Assembly (NCBI RefSeq): GCF_021391495.1
Contig: NZ_CP090063.1
Span: 5,704,001 to 5,768,000, forward strand
DNA: 64,000 nt
Direction of reading: 5' to 3'
Source: Amycolatopsis acidiphila
Lineage (GTDB): Bacteria > Actinomycetota > Actinomycetes > Mycobacteriales > Pseudonocardiaceae
This document shows, one piece after another, positions 41,651-50,873 of this stretch. How positions within the stretch are numbered: the stretch's first letter is position 1; each line of letters opens with the position of its first letter. Made by a program: the position numbers and the translations under genes. The notes beneath the pieces are model-generated. The model did not search any database. It was not told where the DNA came from and was given only the letters and a program-made list of their open reading frames with translations.

Positions 41651-42095
41651 CGGGATCCGCGCTTGGGCCGGGGGCGCGCCGACCGGGGCGGCGCCTGCCG
41701 TAGCCGGTCCCGCACCGGGCCGAGCACCCGTTGCAGCGTGGCCAGATCCGCGGCCGGCATCCCGTCGAACACCAGGCGCTTGACGAGCTCCACATGTCCG
41801 GGCATCACCCGGTGCAGCAACTCACGCCCCTCGGCGGTCAGCCGGACGACCGTGCTGCGCTCGTCGTCTTCGCGGGGGCGCGCGCGATGAGACCGCGGTG
41901 TTCGAGCTGCCCGGCCTGATAGGTGAAACCGCTGCGGCTGTAGACGATCCGGTCGGCGATGTCGGTCATCCGCCGGCCCTCGCCCGGGGTGTCCCCGAGG
42001 ACGACCAGGATCTGGAACTGGATCGGGCTGAGGTCGCCGTCGTCGCGCAGCTCCTGGGCCACGGCCTGCTGCAACAGGCTGCCGACCTCCGTCAT
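41647..42095 (-). pseudogene. MarR-family regulator, frameshifted
   Basis: Residues from ATG 42095 read as MarR through LSPIQFQILVVLGDTPGEGR, RIVYSRSGFTYQAGQLEHRG and LIARAP. Near 41875-41885 a run of C loses one base: the frame then ends quickly, while the next frame supplies the natural wing and tail REDDERSTVVRLTAEGRELL, HRVMPGHVELVKRL and so on to a stop at 41647. A single inserted C would restore about 150 residues. No ribosome site or leaderless hexamer precedes ATG 42095; in-frame sequence continues upstream (GADQLAAYFT) without a start codon. It is divergent from a decayed quinone reductase. Confidence 0.7.
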
Positions 42096-42139
42096 CGTGA
42101 AGTACGCGGCGAGCTGATCCGCGCCGAGGCCTGAAGGCA

Positions 42140-42966
42140 GTGCGTTTCCACGAGTTCGGGGGCGTCGAGGTCCTGCGGTACGAGGAGGGCGAGCAGCCCG
42201 TCGCCGGCCGCGGCCAGGTGGTGGTCCGGGTGGCCGCGACGGCGTTCAACCCGCTGGGACGCCGCGGTCCGCGCGGGACTGATGGCGCAGGCGTTCCCGA
42301 TAGAGCTCCCCTACACCCCCGGCCTGGAGGTGGCCGGCACGGTCGCCGCGCCGGGCGCCGGGGTCGAGCACCTGGCCGTCGGCGCGGCCGCGCTACCGGT
42401 GTCCGGATTGACCGCGCAGCAGGCCCTGTTCGAGCAGGGTGGCCTCGAGTCCGGGCAGCGGGTGCTGGTGAACGGCGCCGGGGGCGGAGTGGGCGGGATG
42501 GGCGTGCAGCTGGCGAAGCGGGCCGGTGCGACGGCGATCGCGACGGCGGGCCCACGCAGCGCCGAGGCCGTCAGGGCCCACGGCGCGGACGAGATCATCG
42601 ACTACACGGCCACCCCGGTGAGCGAGCTGCCGACCGAACCGGTCGACCTGGTGCTGAACCTGGTCGCGGGCGCACCCGACGCGGTCAATGCGCTGACGGC
42701 GCTGATGGCCGACGGAGGTGTCGGGGTGAGCGCGCCTCCGATGCCGCCGGCCGACGACCCCGCACGCGGCGTGCGATGGATCCAGTTCGGCGTCCGCAGC
42801 GACGCGGCTCAACTGGCAGAGCCGGCCGCTCTGGTGGAGAAGGGTGAGCTGACGTTGGACATCGCGGCCCGGTACCCGCTGGCGGACCTCGCGCCGTGCA
42901 CGCCGACGAGCAGGCCGACGAGCAGGCCGGCAAGCTGCGGGGCAAGGCCTGGTGGTGGTGCACTGA
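42140..42966 (+). pseudogene. Quinone oxidoreductase (MDR family), multiply disrupted
   Basis: It opens MRFHEFGGVEVLRYEEGEQP, then VRVAATAFNPL. One extra G near 42258 shifts the frame; the next frame continues DAAVRAGLMAQAFPIELPYT, PGLEVAGTVAAPGAG. Some 35 residues normally found between VEHLAVG and AAALPVSGLTAQQALFE are missing. The Rossmann motif VLVNGAGGGVGGMGVQLAKR is intact. Near 42890 the frame shifts again to HADEQADEQAGKLRGK, which contains a 12-base duplication, and a final shift gives VVVH and the TGA at 42964. Three frameshifts plus a deletion rule out a working enzyme and sequencing error alone. Confidence 0.8.
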
Positions 42967-42994
42967 CACCAGGCAGTGCGCGCCCGTGCGCGGG

Positions 42995-43327
42995 TCAGGG
43001 GCGGCCGCGCGAAGGGGTCTGCCCGGGGACGCCGTGGCGCAACGGAGTGCCGCCCTCCGCGGCGGTCTCTTCCCGCACCGGCGAGCCGCCGGGCGTGCTG
43101 GTCACCTCCGGCAGCACGTCGTTGTCACCCGGCGACGGCTGGGCGCCGCTCTCGAGCTCGGCCATGCGGGCGCGCAGCACTTCCAGTACACCGACCCGGT
43201 TGCCGTGCGCGCACTCGTACTCCACGACCGTCCGCAGCTGCGACTCGTCCAGCGAGCGGATCCGGTGACGCAGGCTGCCCAGCGGGATCTGGTCGTAGTC
43301 CGGCAGCGGGAACTCCTGGTTCGCCAT
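42995..43327 (-). CDS. Small acidic protein of unknown function
   Basis: The 110-residue protein begins with a conserved-looking domain, MANQEFPLPDYDQIPLGSLR, HRIRSLDESQLRTVVEYECA and HGNRVGVLEVLRARMAELES (residues 1-58), followed by a Pro/Gly/Ser/Glu-rich disordered tail. The first part resembles a helical domain recurrent in small actinobacterial proteins (possibly DUF8129), often tied to lipid droplet or stress-type genes, but I cannot assign a role. There is no ribosome site; TAGCTT ends six bases before ATG 43327, the leaderless pattern. It is intact between two groups of pseudogenes. Confidence 0.65.
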   Translation of the reverse strand: MANQEFPLPDYDQIPLGSLRHRIRSLDESQLRTVVEYECAHGNRVGVLEVLRARMAELESGAQPSPGDNDVLPEVTSTPGGSPVREETAAEGGTPLRHGVPGQTPSRGRP

Positions 43328-43397
43328 GGCGCGAAGCTACCCGACCCCTTGGCCAGGGAAACCCCCGTTGCCCGGATTCACCCGGGGAACAGCCCGT

Positions 43398-44310
43398 TCA
43401 CTTCCGCGCTGCCAGCATGTCGCAGGCCGCCTTCGGGCGGAGCGTCCCGTCCGGCAGCACGGCCACCACGCCGTAGCCCGCGGTGTCGAAGTTGTGCTCC
43501 GGATCGTCGGAGTACGGGTAGGTGTAGCCGGCCCAGGTGAAGATGAACGCACCCGCGACCTGCTCCTGCTGGTAGACGTCCAGCAGCTCGCTCAGCTCGC
43601 GGGCCCGCACCTGCTCGTCCCGCACGACAGGCCGGGTGAACCGCGGCGATCCGCTCCCGCGCTCGACCACCGCCCAGCCGACGCCGCCCGCGTCGGGTGC
43701 GCCTTCGTAGGCGCAGCAACCGAACTCGACCGCAGCTCCGCGGAATAGCTTTCGCGCAAACGTTTGACGCGACAGAGGTTCACGCCGACGATGTCGAAGG
43801 GCGACCAGTCCACCTTTTCGCAGGAACCGGACGCGTAGGTCACCGGCCCGTTGAACCGCGACCGGACGACGCCGACGGCCTCGGCGAGAAAACTGTTCAG
43901 CCGCTTGTTCGGATCTCCCCGGCGGACCACACTCCACACCAGCCGCCACGGCCGCGTCATCGTGCGGATGCGGTCGTGGCCGTTCTCCCCCTGGATGAAC
44001 CCTTTCAGGAACAGGGTCGACTCGACACCGGTCACGAACACGACCTCACCCCGGCGGCGGAGCTCCTCGGCCAGCTCGGCCCTCTCGGCGTAGTAGTCAG
44101 TGCCTCGCTCGTGGTCACATCGTGCTTGAGCGGCGAGAAGTAGACCGTCATGCCCTCGTCGAGCGCGAACTCCGCCGCGAGCCGCAGGCGGGCCGGATCC
44201 TGTCCCTGCACTCGCACCGCCGAGCAACGCAGCTCGCGGGCGATGGTCCGGATCTCCTCGCGCGCCCGGTCCGGATCGAAATCCGGCCGGGACGGCCTGC
44301 CGGCGACCAC
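43398..44310 (-). pseudogene. TIM-barrel glycosidase-like protein of the so-called abortive-infection family, broken by two frameshifts
   Basis: Three frames in order give one protein: RPSRPDFDPDRAREEIRTIA ... DEGMTVYFSPLKHDVT (from about 44310), then DYYAERAELAEELRRRGEVV, FVTGVESTLFLKGFIQGE ... NGPVTYASGSCEKVDWSPFD, then AVEFGCCAYEGAPDAGGVGW ... VAGAFIFTWAGYTYPYSDDP, ending AACDMLAARK with a stop at 43398. The shifts lie near 44100 and 43735. The order matches an actinobacterial (alpha/beta)8 family often labelled abortive infection protein, whose function is unproven. The N-terminal strand KGVNYDxG is also missing. It cannot give a full-length product. Confidence 0.65.
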
Positions 44311-44329
44311 GGACGAGCCGACCCGGGAA

Positions 44330-46636
44330 TCAGGGGAAGTTCACCACGTTGCTCGGCGCTGTCCCCGACGGCGTCACGGCGCCGGCGTCGTCGATGACAT
44401 GCGTGATGGTGCCCTGGTAGTTCAACGAGACCGTCAGCAGGTCGTGGAACTTCACGCCCGCGGTGTGCGGCACCTCGAACGCGTGGTAAGCGCTTACAGC
44501 CGGGTTCGTGCTGAAGAAGCAGTAGCTGCCCAGCCCCCACGCCTCGTGCGACGTGACGTTGTCGCCCACCTTGTAGGCGGCGTAGCCGTTCACGCCGCTG
44601 TTCCACGAAGCCTGGTCCGGCACGTCGTAGGGCATCTCGTTCTGGAAGAAGATCGTCCTGCCGTTCTGCCCGTCCCAGACCACCTGGTACTTCTGGTAGT
44701 GCTCCACGAACAACCCCGTCGCGAGCACGTTGGCGCCGTTGACGAGCAGGCCCGTGTCGGCCGTGTTGACGTTCCAGCCGACAGTGCCGCCGTTGCCGTG
44801 GTCCGCCCGCCACGCCCAGATGTGGTCGATGATCGTGTCGTTGCTGTTGACAACCAGGCTCGTCGTGGCCTTGCCCGCGATCTGGCCGCCGATGCGGAAG
44901 AACACGTCCTGGACGCTCACCGGGTCGGCGGCGTGGCTCGCCGAGGAGCCCTGCGTGCCGACGGTCAGCAGCGATGCCGAGTTCGTGGTGCCCGCGTCGA
45001 ACAGCAGCCCCTTGAGCCGCACGCCGTCGACGTCGGCCACGTGCATCGCGTCGACACCGTTGTCCGGCACCAGCGTCGGGTAGCCGATCCCGAGCACCAC
45101 CGTGTCCGCACGCGTCACGTTCAGCGTCTGGTCGAGGTGGTAGATCCCGGGCGTGAAGAACAGGTTGCAGCCGGAGGCGAGCGCGGAGTTGATCGACGCC
45201 GCGGTGTCCCCGGCCTTGACCACGTGGAACTGGTTCATCGGCAGCGAGGTGCCTGGCGTGGCGCCGTTCGCCCAGCTCGGCCCGGAAGCGTTGGTACGCA
45301 GGGAAGGCTGGAACACCCGGTACTTGCCGCTGCCGTCGAGGTAGAGGTAGGGCACGTCGCGGGACACCGGGGTGGTGGCCAGCGTGGTCTCCGGCGGGTT
45401 CGGGAAGGTGTTGGCGGGCGCGCCGGTGGTGCCCGAGAACACCATGTTCCACACGCCGCCGTCCCAGCTGCCGAGGCTGCTGTCGCGGGTGTACCACTGC
45501 TGCTGGGAAACCGAGGCCGCCTGACCGGAGACCTTGGTGTCGGCGACGTAGCCGCCGCTGGCGTAGCCGTAGCTGGCGGGGTAGAGCTGCAGCCCGCCGT
45601 GCACGTCGATCCGCCGGAACGGCGCGGCCTGCGCCACCGCCCACCGGTCGGAACCACTCGACGGGTTGATCGCCAGGTTCTCCGCGGAGCGCCAGAAGTT
45701 CTGCAGCGCCTGGCCCTGGTCCGAGGCGTTGAACGCGTCGACGGTCACGTCGCCGTTGATCGTCACGTCGTCCGGGTTCTGCCCGAGCCCCGCGACCGAG
45801 GTGTAGTAGCCGACGTTGTCGTGCACCGCGTAGGTGCCCGGCTTGAACAGGTGCGCGACGCGGCCGGTGGAGAACTGCGCGGTCTGGGTATCCTTGAGCG
45901 CGTTGAAGTCCGCGTCCAGCTGGGACTGGATGCTCGCCGCCGACATGCCGGGGTCGAAGATCCGCACGTTCGGGCCGAAGTCCGGGGTGTCGGACTGCGC
46001 CGGGCAGGTCGCGCTCGCCTGGCCGATCGTGAACGTCGCCGCGGCGACGGGCGAGTCCGCGAGGCCGCTCTTGACGCCGACAGCCTTGACCGTCGTCGTC
46101 CTGGAGACCGTGATGGGGCCGCTGTAGGGAGTCGAGGACGCGCTCGGCGTGGCACCGTCCACTGTGTACCGAATACTCGCGCCCGGGGTCGCGGTGCCCA
46201 GCGTCACCGTCTGTGTGGTGGCGAACGTCCCGCCGCCGGGACTGAACGTCGGCGTCGCCACCGCGGCCGAGCCCGCGCCCTGGGTGTAGGTGAAGTGCGG
46301 GGTGTCGTACTGGGGGCCGCTCTTCTCGTAGGTGAACCAGTACTCGAGCACGGAGCCGGTGCTCAGGTTGTCCACCGTCTGCTGCCAGCTGCCGGCGTTG
46401 TTCGTCATCCGGACGTTCTGCTGCCCGGTGCCGCCGACGAGGTAGTGCACGTCGACGTAGGCCGCCGGTGTCGTCGGCGTGAACGAGATCCGGGCCTGCG
46501 AGCCGCTCAGCTGCGTGGCGCTCTGCGTGTAGTCCGTGGCGGCGGCCGCGGTGCCGCCCAGCAGCAGCGCGAGCAGCGCGGTGAACAGAACCAGGACACC
46601 AGGCCGTCGTCCGCGGCCCGCAGCGCTCCGATGCAC
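44330..46636 (-). CDS. Secreted CBM56/CHB_HEX_C/pectate-lyase-like beta-helix protein
   Basis: This 768-residue exported protein has a signal peptide (PGVLVLFTALLALLLGGTAA). Residues 35-120 are a CBM56-like beta-1,3-glucan-binding module (YTQSATQLSGSQARISFTPT ... VLEYWFTYEKSGPQYDTPHF). Residues 128-205 are a chitobiase C-terminal type domain (PTFSPGGGTFATTQTVTLGT ... PYSGPI). About 215-768 form a double pectate-lyase-3/GH55-like beta-helix (FKPGTYAVHDNVGYYTSVAG; FFTPGIYHLDQTLNVTRADT). Similar proteins are often mislabelled adenylyl cyclase. A fungal or plant glucan substrate is likely but unproven. GTG 46636 follows GGAGG. GTAAGCGCTTAC, a 12-bp palindrome, lies inside at 44486. Confidence 0.82.
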   Translation of the reverse strand: MHRSAAGRGRRPGVLVLFTALLALLLGGTAAAATDYTQSATQLSGSQARISFTPTTPAAYVDVHYLVGGTGQQNVRMTNNAGSWQQTVDNLSTGSVLEYWFTYEKSGPQYDTPHFTYTQGAGSAAVATPTFSPGGGTFATTQTVTLGTATPGASIRYTVDGATPSASSTPYSGPITVSRTTTVKAVGVKSGLADSPVAAATFTIGQASATCPAQSDTPDFGPNVRIFDPGMSAASIQSQLDADFNALKDTQTAQFSTGRVAHLFKPGTYAVHDNVGYYTSVAGLGQNPDDVTINGDVTVDAFNASDQGQALQNFWRSAENLAINPSSGSDRWAVAQAAPFRRIDVHGGLQLYPASYGYASGGYVADTKVSGQAASVSQQQWYTRDSSLGSWDGGVWNMVFSGTTGAPANTFPNPPETTLATTPVSRDVPYLYLDGSGKYRVFQPSLRTNASGPSWANGATPGTSLPMNQFHVVKAGDTAASINSALASGCNLFFTPGIYHLDQTLNVTRADTVVLGIGYPTLVPDNGVDAMHVADVDGVRLKGLLFDAGTTNSASLLTVGTQGSSASHAADPVSVQDVFFRIGGQIAGKATTSLVVNSNDTIIDHIWAWRADHGNGGTVGWNVNTADTGLLVNGANVLATGLFVEHYQKYQVVWDGQNGRTIFFQNEMPYDVPDQASWNSGVNGYAAYKVGDNVTSHEAWGLGSYCFFSTNPAVSAYHAFEVPHTAGVKFHDLLTVSLNYQGTITHVIDDAGAVTPSGTAPSNVVNFP

Positions 46637-46707
46637 GGTGACACCTCCGGGTCAAGTCCCCTCAGTGGACCAGACCATAGAGCAGCGGGCGGGGATGGGA
46701 CACCTCC

Positions 46708-47256
46708 ATGCAGGTGAAAAGGGTTCAGACCAATTACGCATGGTTGACTTCCCGGGTGACCGAACGCTACCGGCGGCGCTCCGCGCGGGTGCTCCTGCTC
46801 GACGAGGCGGACCGCCTCCTGTTGTTCCACAGCTGTCTCGACGTTCGTGAGCACGCCAAGGGCTACTGCTGGTACACCCCGGGCGGCGGGGTGGAGAAAG
46901 GCGAATCGGTCGAAGCGGCCGCGGCGCGTGAGCTGCGGGAGGAGACCGGGCTGGTGCTGACGGTCGACGAACTGGGGCCGCGGGTGGCCGAAACGTCCGG
47001 CTACGCGGAGTTCCACTGGGCGCGTGGGGTCTTCCGCGACGACTTCTTCTTCCACCGCGTCGACCGGCACGAGGTCGACACCAGCGGGTTCGAGGAGGTG
47101 GAGAGCAGACACGTCGTCGGGCACCGGTGGTGGCCGATCGACGAGCTGTCGGACACTTCCGAAACCATCTACCCGCTCGGGCTCGCGGATCTGGTGCACG
47201 CCCTGGCCGCGGGGCGTGTGCCGGCCGAGCCGGTGCGCCTGCCGTGGCATCATTGA
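46708..47256 (+). CDS. Nudix hydrolase
   Basis: Up to 182 residues with an intact Nudix box, GGGVEKGESVEAAAARELRE then ETGL (residues 59-82), in a RSARVLLLDEADRLLLF domain. The later acidic and aromatic part (WARGVFRDDFFFHRVDRHEV) gives no clear substrate, which could be a nucleotide sugar, oxidised nucleotide or other diphosphate. The start is uncertain. ATG 46708 has only GGGA upstream; GTG 46756 (MTERYRRRSARV) gives a family-like N-terminus but has no clear signal either. It is convergent with the glycosidase gene. Confidence 0.82.
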   Translation: MQVKRVQTNYAWLTSRVTERYRRRSARVLLLDEADRLLLFHSCLDVREHAKGYCWYTPGGGVEKGESVEAAAARELREETGLVLTVDELGPRVAETSGYAEFHWARGVFRDDFFFHRVDRHEVDTSGFEEVESRHVVGHRWWPIDELSDTSETIYPLGLADLVHALAAGRVPAEPVRLPWHH

Positions 47257-47261
47257 CGGCA

Positions 47262-47276
47262 GCCGAGCAGCTCGGC
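47262..47276. terminator. Short hairpin between convergent genes
   Basis: GCCGAGC (47262-47268) and GCTCGGC (47270-47276) pair around a single base, between the ends of the Nudix and glycosidase genes. The small loop and lack of a T-run make this a weak call. Confidence 0.35.
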
Positions 47277-47287
47277 GGCCGCGCCGA

Positions 47288-49444
47288 CTACCGGAGATAC
47301 CGTCGCGCCACCACGTCGGGATACTCCACCGGCCGTCCCTTCTGGACAGACCAGGCCAGCCGCAGGTACTGGGCGTGTGTCCAGGCCAGTGGCGTCGCCG
47401 ACGCCGTGGGAGTGCCGGCCCGCACCCGCGGGTACGGCGGGTTCTTGTCCCATGCCTGCTCGGGCAGCAGCCCCGTCGGGCCCGCCGTCGCGGCCATGTC
47501 CGAGAGTCGCCCCGCGGCGGCGTCACGATCACCCCGCAGCAGCTCGTACTCCCCTCGCTCACCGGCGAAGATCGGCCACAACCGCCCGTACGTCCGCTCG
47601 ATGTCGCTGCGGTTGACGTCCCACGGGCCGCCGTTGGCCTGCTCGCCGTAGCCGTCGCCCGAATAGCGGTGCCAGTGCCGCCCGGACGGCGTGACCGTCG
47701 AGATCTGCGCGTCCACGACGACGAGCGAGTTCGCCACGACCGGGTCCGCCGCGGGTTTCACCCCCAGCCGCACCAGCTCCAGGAACCCAGCGTCCACGAC
47801 CGCCCGCTGGTCGACCTCACCCGCGTTGTTGTTGCCCAGGTTGTAGGTGGTCCCCGCGTCGGGATTGCCGTCCTTCGTCAGCCGCGTGTAGTACGGCCGC
47901 GGCGAATACGGCCCGGTGTGCGTGACCGTCCAGCCGTCCACCGCGCGCTGCCACGCGTCCGCCGCGGCGAGATACCGGCTGCCGTCGCGGCCCGCCTGCC
48001 GCAGCAGGTCGGCGAGGCAGACCAGGCCCGCGACCACCGAGGCGATCGTGGACGGCGAGTACCCGTTCTGCTCCTCCCACCGCTCCTGCTCCGTCCACGG
48101 GGCCGAATGCCCGTCCTTGGCGAAGGACAGGATGAAGTCGCCACCGCGCGCGAGCTTGTCCACCGTCGCGCTGTCGTGCCTGCCGAGCAACCACGCGAGC
48201 AGCATCGGCGCCGCGGTCTCGTCGAGCTGCACGGACGTCCAGTACGGCTCCCCGGCGACCGTCGTGTTCTGCGCCCAGTGCCCGTCGGGCTGCTGGATGC
48301 GCAGCAGGTAGTCCAGCGCCCGCCCGGCCGCGGCCCGGTCTCCGGCGGCCAGCAGGCCGGTCGCGATCTGGTACAGGTCGCGCGGCCACACCAGGTGGTA
48401 CGAGCCGTACTGCGGCGCGACCGCCCGGTCGAAGCCGAACGCCCACGGCATGGTCGGCGAAGCGATGAAGGCGCCCGGGTTCCGCTTGTCCTCGCTGCAC
48501 GCCAGCGCCACCACCGACGTCGTGTGCAGCCGCCGGTCGGCCACCTTCGGCGCGGCGGGCAGGCTCGCCAGGTACTCGTGCCACCCCGCGGCATAAGCCT
48601 TCGCGGCCGCGTCGAACCCGCGCGTCACCGACGTCCGCGCGGCGCGCACCGCTTCGCCGGCCGTCGCACCGAAGCCGAGCGCGACGAGCTCCCGGGTGCT
48701 CGACCGGCCGTCCAGCCGCAGCCGCGCGAGCTGGACGACGTTGCCAGGACCGGCGGTGGCGTAGTGGGCGGTGAGCCTGCCGTGGTTCGCCGACAGCTCG
48801 GTCCAGCCGTCGTTGACCCCGGCGTAGCCGACGGTCGACTCGCTGAACCCGCCCGCGGCGAGCAGCGCGCTCGCGGTCACCGAATCGGTCGCGACCAGCG
48901 CCCCGTCCTGCGGGAAAGCCCGGTCCGCCGTGCCCTCCCCGCCCAGCGCCGGATCGTGCAGCACGAAGACCTGCAGCGCACGGGAGGTGTGGAACTCGAG
49001 GTCGAGCAGGACGCTCGCGCGGGCGGGGTCGGTGACGTAGCGGGTGGTCAGCGTCCAGCCCGTGCCGGTGGCGGTCTGCCGGTACGCGGGCACCTGCGGG
49101 TCGGGCAGCTCGGTGCTGTGCCGCACGTCGGAGACCCGCTCGACGAACGAGTGCCCGTCGGTCACCACCCACTGCGTCTCGCGGCTCGCGGGCGTGCTCA
49201 GGTCCGGGTGGTAGACCTCGGACAGGCGTCCGCCCTCGAGCGTGAACCAGACCGGGCTCGTCGCACCCCTGGCCGTGCCGAAGCCGAGCTTGTCGGCCGG
49301 GGTGAACGTCTGGTCGGCGCCGGGACCGCCGGGAGCCGCGCCGCCGCCGGGCCGCGTGTCCGCCAGCGCGGGCACGGGGGCGACGGCCGCGGTGGCGCCC
49401 ACCAGCGCCGCCGCGCGCAGGAAGTCTCGCCGCGAAGTAGTCAT
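47288..49444 (-). CDS. Tat-exported GH15-type glucoamylase/dextranase-like glycosidase
   Basis: A 718-residue protein with a twin-arginine signal peptide (TTSRRDFLRAAALVGATAAV). The N-terminal beta-sandwich (about 55-320; LGFGTARGATSPVWFTLEGG) leads to the (alpha/alpha)6 catalytic barrel with YHLVWPRDLYQIATGLLAAG, QQPDGHWAQNTTVAGEPYWT, the acid/base region WTEQERWEEQNGYSPSTIAS and a late Glu in NAGEVDQRAVVDAGFLELVR. This is the architecture of bacterial glucoamylases and glucodextranases, which release glucose from alpha-glucans outside the cell. ATG 49444 follows GGAAGG; an upstream in-frame extension to 49498 would spoil the signal peptide. No sugar transporter is adjacent. Confidence 0.88.
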   Translation of the reverse strand: MTTSRRDFLRAAALVGATAAVAPVPALADTRPGGGAAPGGPGADQTFTPADKLGFGTARGATSPVWFTLEGGRLSEVYHPDLSTPASRETQWVVTDGHSFVERVSDVRHSTELPDPQVPAYRQTATGTGWTLTTRYVTDPARASVLLDLEFHTSRALQVFVLHDPALGGEGTADRAFPQDGALVATDSVTASALLAAGGFSESTVGYAGVNDGWTELSANHGRLTAHYATAGPGNVVQLARLRLDGRSSTRELVALGFGATAGEAVRAARTSVTRGFDAAAKAYAAGWHEYLASLPAAPKVADRRLHTTSVVALACSEDKRNPGAFIASPTMPWAFGFDRAVAPQYGSYHLVWPRDLYQIATGLLAAGDRAAAGRALDYLLRIQQPDGHWAQNTTVAGEPYWTSVQLDETAAPMLLAWLLGRHDSATVDKLARGGDFILSFAKDGHSAPWTEQERWEEQNGYSPSTIASVVAGLVCLADLLRQAGRDGSRYLAAADAWQRAVDGWTVTHTGPYSPRPYYTRLTKDGNPDAGTTYNLGNNNAGEVDQRAVVDAGFLELVRLGVKPAADPVVANSLVVVDAQISTVTPSGRHWHRYSGDGYGEQANGGPWDVNRSDIERTYGRLWPIFAGERGEYELLRGDRDAAAGRLSDMAATAGPTGLLPEQAWDKNPPYPRVRAGTPTASATPLAWTHAQYLRLAWSVQKGRPVEYPDVVARRYLR

Positions 49445-49593
49445 CGTTGACCTTCCACGTGGTTCGATGGACAGCCGTAGGAAGCTAACCCTCCGCACCC
49501 GCCGGGCTCAATAGGCCATTCGGACCGGTGGCCGGTGCTCGACCGGGGGCCGGAGCGCATGCGATCATCGGCGGCCGGACCGTGGGGGTGGGC

Positions 49594-50871
49594 ATGACCG
49601 GACAGGTACAGCGGGAGACCTCGCAGCTACGACGGGTCGCGGTGGCGAGCGCGATCGGCACGACGATCGAGTGGTACGACTACTTCATCTACAGCACGGC
49701 CACCGCCCTGGTGTTCGGCCGGCTGTTCTTCAGCACGCTCTCGCCCGCGTCGGGCACGCTGGCGGCGTTCGCCACGCTCGGCGTCGGCTTCCTGGCGCGC
49801 CCCGTGGGTGGCGTGGTGTGGGGCCACTTCGGCGACCGGGTCGGCCGCAAGGCGATGCTCGTGCTGTCGCTGGTGCTGATGGGCATCGCGACCGTCGGAG
49901 TGGGGCTGCTGCCGACGTTCGGGAGCGTCGGCGTGCTCGCACCGATCCTGTTGCTGGTGCTGCGGCTGCTGCAGGGCCTGTCCGCGGGCGGCGAGTGGGG
50001 CGGCGCGGCGCTGATGGCGGTCGAGCACGCACCCGCGGGCAAACGCGGCCGGTACGGCTCGTTCTCCCAGATCGGGGTGCCGGCCGGGCTGATCCTCGCG
50101 CAGCTGGTGTTCTTCGTGCTCAACGGCTCACTCACGCAGGAGCAGTTCCGCGGCTGGGGCTGGCGCCTGCCGTTCCTGTTCAGCATCGTGCTCGTGGCGG
50201 TCGGGCTGGTCATCCGGCTGCACATCGCGGAGAGCCCGGTGTTCGCCGCGCTCGAACGGGAGCAGGCGCGCAGCCGGATGCCGATGGTGGAGGTGCTGCG
50301 GGAGCGGCCGCGCGAGGTGCTCATGGCGTCGGTCAGCTTCATCGCGAACACCGCGATCGGATACGTGTTCCTGGCGTACCTGCTGTCCTACGGCACGTCG
50401 GTGCTGAAGCTGAGCAACGCCACGATGCTGGTGGTGGTGATCGTCGGCAGCGTGACGTGGCTGGTGAGCATCGTCGCGAGCGCCATCTGGTCCGACCGCG
50501 CCGGGCGCAAGCCCGTGTACCTGGCGGGTTCGGTGCTGCTCGTGGTGTGGTCGGTGCCGTTCTTCCTGCTCGTCGACACCCGCCAGCCGTGGCTGCTCGG
50601 GGTGGCGGTGGTAGTGCTGAACATCGGTCTCGGCGCGACCTACGGTCCCCAGTCCGCCCTGTTCGCGGAGATGTTCGAGCCGCGGTACCGCTACAGCGGC
50701 GCGTCGTTCTCATACGCGGTCGGCGCGGTGCTCGGCGGCGGGTTCGCGCCACTGATCGCGACCGCGCTGCGCAACTCGACGGGCACGTCGTTGTCGGTGT
50801 CGCTGTACATGGTCGGGGTCGCGCTGCTGAGCCTGGTCGCGGTGCTGGCCCTGCGGCGGGACACGCCCTGA
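49594..50871 (+). CDS. MHS-family major facilitator transporter
   Basis: A 425-residue, 12-helix symporter: AVASAIGTTIEWYDYFIYST, GHFGDRVGRKAMLVLSLVLM, RLLQGLSAGGEWGGAALMAV and the second-half motif WSDRAGRKPVYLAG. It is a close relative of the two other MHS proteins at 30168 and 60696, more like the one at 60696 in the GGEWGGA segment. It imports a carboxylate or similar solute; the neighbours (glycosidase, alpha/beta hydrolase) do not identify it. ATG 49594 follows GGGGGTGGG. It is convergent with the next gene, with a two-base gap. Confidence 0.87.
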   Translation: MTGQVQRETSQLRRVAVASAIGTTIEWYDYFIYSTATALVFGRLFFSTLSPASGTLAAFATLGVGFLARPVGGVVWGHFGDRVGRKAMLVLSLVLMGIATVGVGLLPTFGSVGVLAPILLLVLRLLQGLSAGGEWGGAALMAVEHAPAGKRGRYGSFSQIGVPAGLILAQLVFFVLNGSLTQEQFRGWGWRLPFLFSIVLVAVGLVIRLHIAESPVFAALEREQARSRMPMVEVLRERPREVLMASVSFIANTAIGYVFLAYLLSYGTSVLKLSNATMLVVVIVGSVTWLVSIVASAIWSDRAGRKPVYLAGSVLLVVWSVPFFLLVDTRQPWLLGVAVVVLNIGLGATYGPQSALFAEMFEPRYRYSGASFSYAVGAVLGGGFAPLIATALRNSTGTSLSVSLYMVGVALLSLVAVLALRRDTP

Positions 50872-50873
50872 GC

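Noticed and set aside
49445-49498. Earlier start for the GH15-type glycosidase
   Set aside because: It would bury the twin-arginine signal peptide behind 18 residues, and the ATG at 49444 has a good ribosome site.
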